Shown: piece by piece, positions 4,847 to 5,061 of the stretch
How positions within the stretch are numbered: the first letter of the stretch is position 1
Layout: the number at the start of each line of letters is the position of its first letter
NCBI GenBank assembly: GCA_023230285.1
Contig: JALNXP010000186.1
Coordinates: 1-5,061 of the forward strand
DNA length: 5,061 nt
Direction: 5' to 3'
DNA from: Bacteroidales bacterium
GTDB taxonomy: Bacteria > Bacteroidota > Bacteroidia > Bacteroidales > BM520
Position numbers and translations under genes: made by a program
The notes under the pieces: generated by a model
What the model was told of the DNA's origin: nothing
Database searches by the model: none
Seen by the model: only the letters and a program-made list of their open reading frames with translations

Positions 4847-5061
4847 TGGAAAAAGAAAAGCAGATAGAAGATAATTTTATTCATAGCTTACGCAGCCTTG
4901 GATATATTTATCGTGATGACATTCTCGATAGAGATACGCTTGAATCCAATTTTAGGAAAAAGTTTGAGAATCTGAACCGTGTTCATTTATCAGATTCTGA
5001 ATTTGTTCGTCTTCTTGAAGACATTATTGATTCGGATGTATTTATCTCTTCCAAAAAATTA
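4846..5061 (+). CDS. hsdR: Type I restriction enzyme R subunit, N-terminal part (3' end outside window)
   Basis: ATG 4846 opens a frame that stays open to the window end, 72 residues. The N-terminus fits HsdR, the endonuclease and ATP-dependent translocase subunit of type I R-M complexes: an acidic EKQIEDNFIHSLRSLGYIYR block (about 4-23) followed by RDTLESNFRKKFENLNRV, then LSDSEFVRLLEDII and DVFISSKKL, which in relatives lead into the nuclease domain. The catalytic nuclease residues and the helicase motifs would lie downstream and are not seen. The start overlaps the regulator stop as TAATG, behind a purine-rich GAAAGAAGAAGAA stretch that may serve as ribosome-binding site. hsdM and hsdS are expected downstream. 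The assignment relies on the N-terminal segment only. Confidence 0.82.
   Translation, partial: MEKEKQIEDNFIHSLRSLGYIYRDDILDRDTLESNFRKKFENLNRVHLSDSEFVRLLEDIIDSDVFISSKKL

Noticed and set aside
1..5061. CRISPR array, tRNA or rRNA genes
   Set aside because: No short regularly spaced repeats and no cloverleaf or rRNA-like sequence found on reading the window.

Overview
The window looks like an accessory/defence region from a Bacteroidetes (Bacteroidota) chromosome. The grounds are: promoter-like -7 elements of the TAnnTTTG type (364-371, 2369-2376, 4627-4634), weak or absent Shine-Dalgarno sequences, AT-rich intergenic DNA, and protein relatives typical of that phylum. All genes are on the + strand. 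Base composition is uneven: 181-240 in the efflux gene is 50% G+C, while 481-540 in the restriction gene is about 27%.

Layout. (1) 3-314: C-terminal end of a TolC-family outer-membrane efflux protein. (2) 397-2233: a complete EcoRI-like type II restriction-modification (R-M) system, endonuclease then methyltransferase. Catalytic and recognition residues are retained in the nuclease, and the NPPF motif in the methylase. (3) 2467-3330: a two-domain protein, BRO-N-like domain plus class III Fic adenylyltransferase, followed 21 nt later by (4) 3352-4278, an exported alpha/beta hydrolase. (5) 4281-4462: two gene fragments joined end to end, the first 30 codons of a probable pyridoxamine-phosphate-oxidase-like flavoprotein and the last 28 codons of a second TolC-family gene. 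(6) 4655-5061: an XRE-type regulator overlapping (TAATG) the start of a type I restriction gene, hsdR, which runs off the window.

The main structural signal is a set of related direct repeats. A ~132-bp repeat (327-459 and 2333-2464) flanks the EcoRI-like system and includes its promoter and the first 21 codons of its endonuclease gene. The second copy therefore leaves a 22-codon endonuclease leader whose stop codon overlaps the Fic start (ATGA), which suggests that the Fic gene has captured the restriction gene's promoter and translational entry. A second, more diverged repeat (228-371 and 4376-4519) consists of the end of the efflux gene plus downstream DNA and brackets the whole R-M/Fic/hydrolase block. 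Its differences within the gene are mostly synonymous, pointing to a divergent functional allele as the source. Together these suggest layered insertion next to an older locus of the form efflux gene - XRE regulator - type I R-M, with each layer removable by recombination between repeats.

Functionally, two R-M systems of different type (II and I) lie about 3 kb apart with a Fic enzyme between them, so the window is best read as the edge of a defence island. The link between Fic and EcoRI-like restriction through shared expression signals is inferred from layout only.
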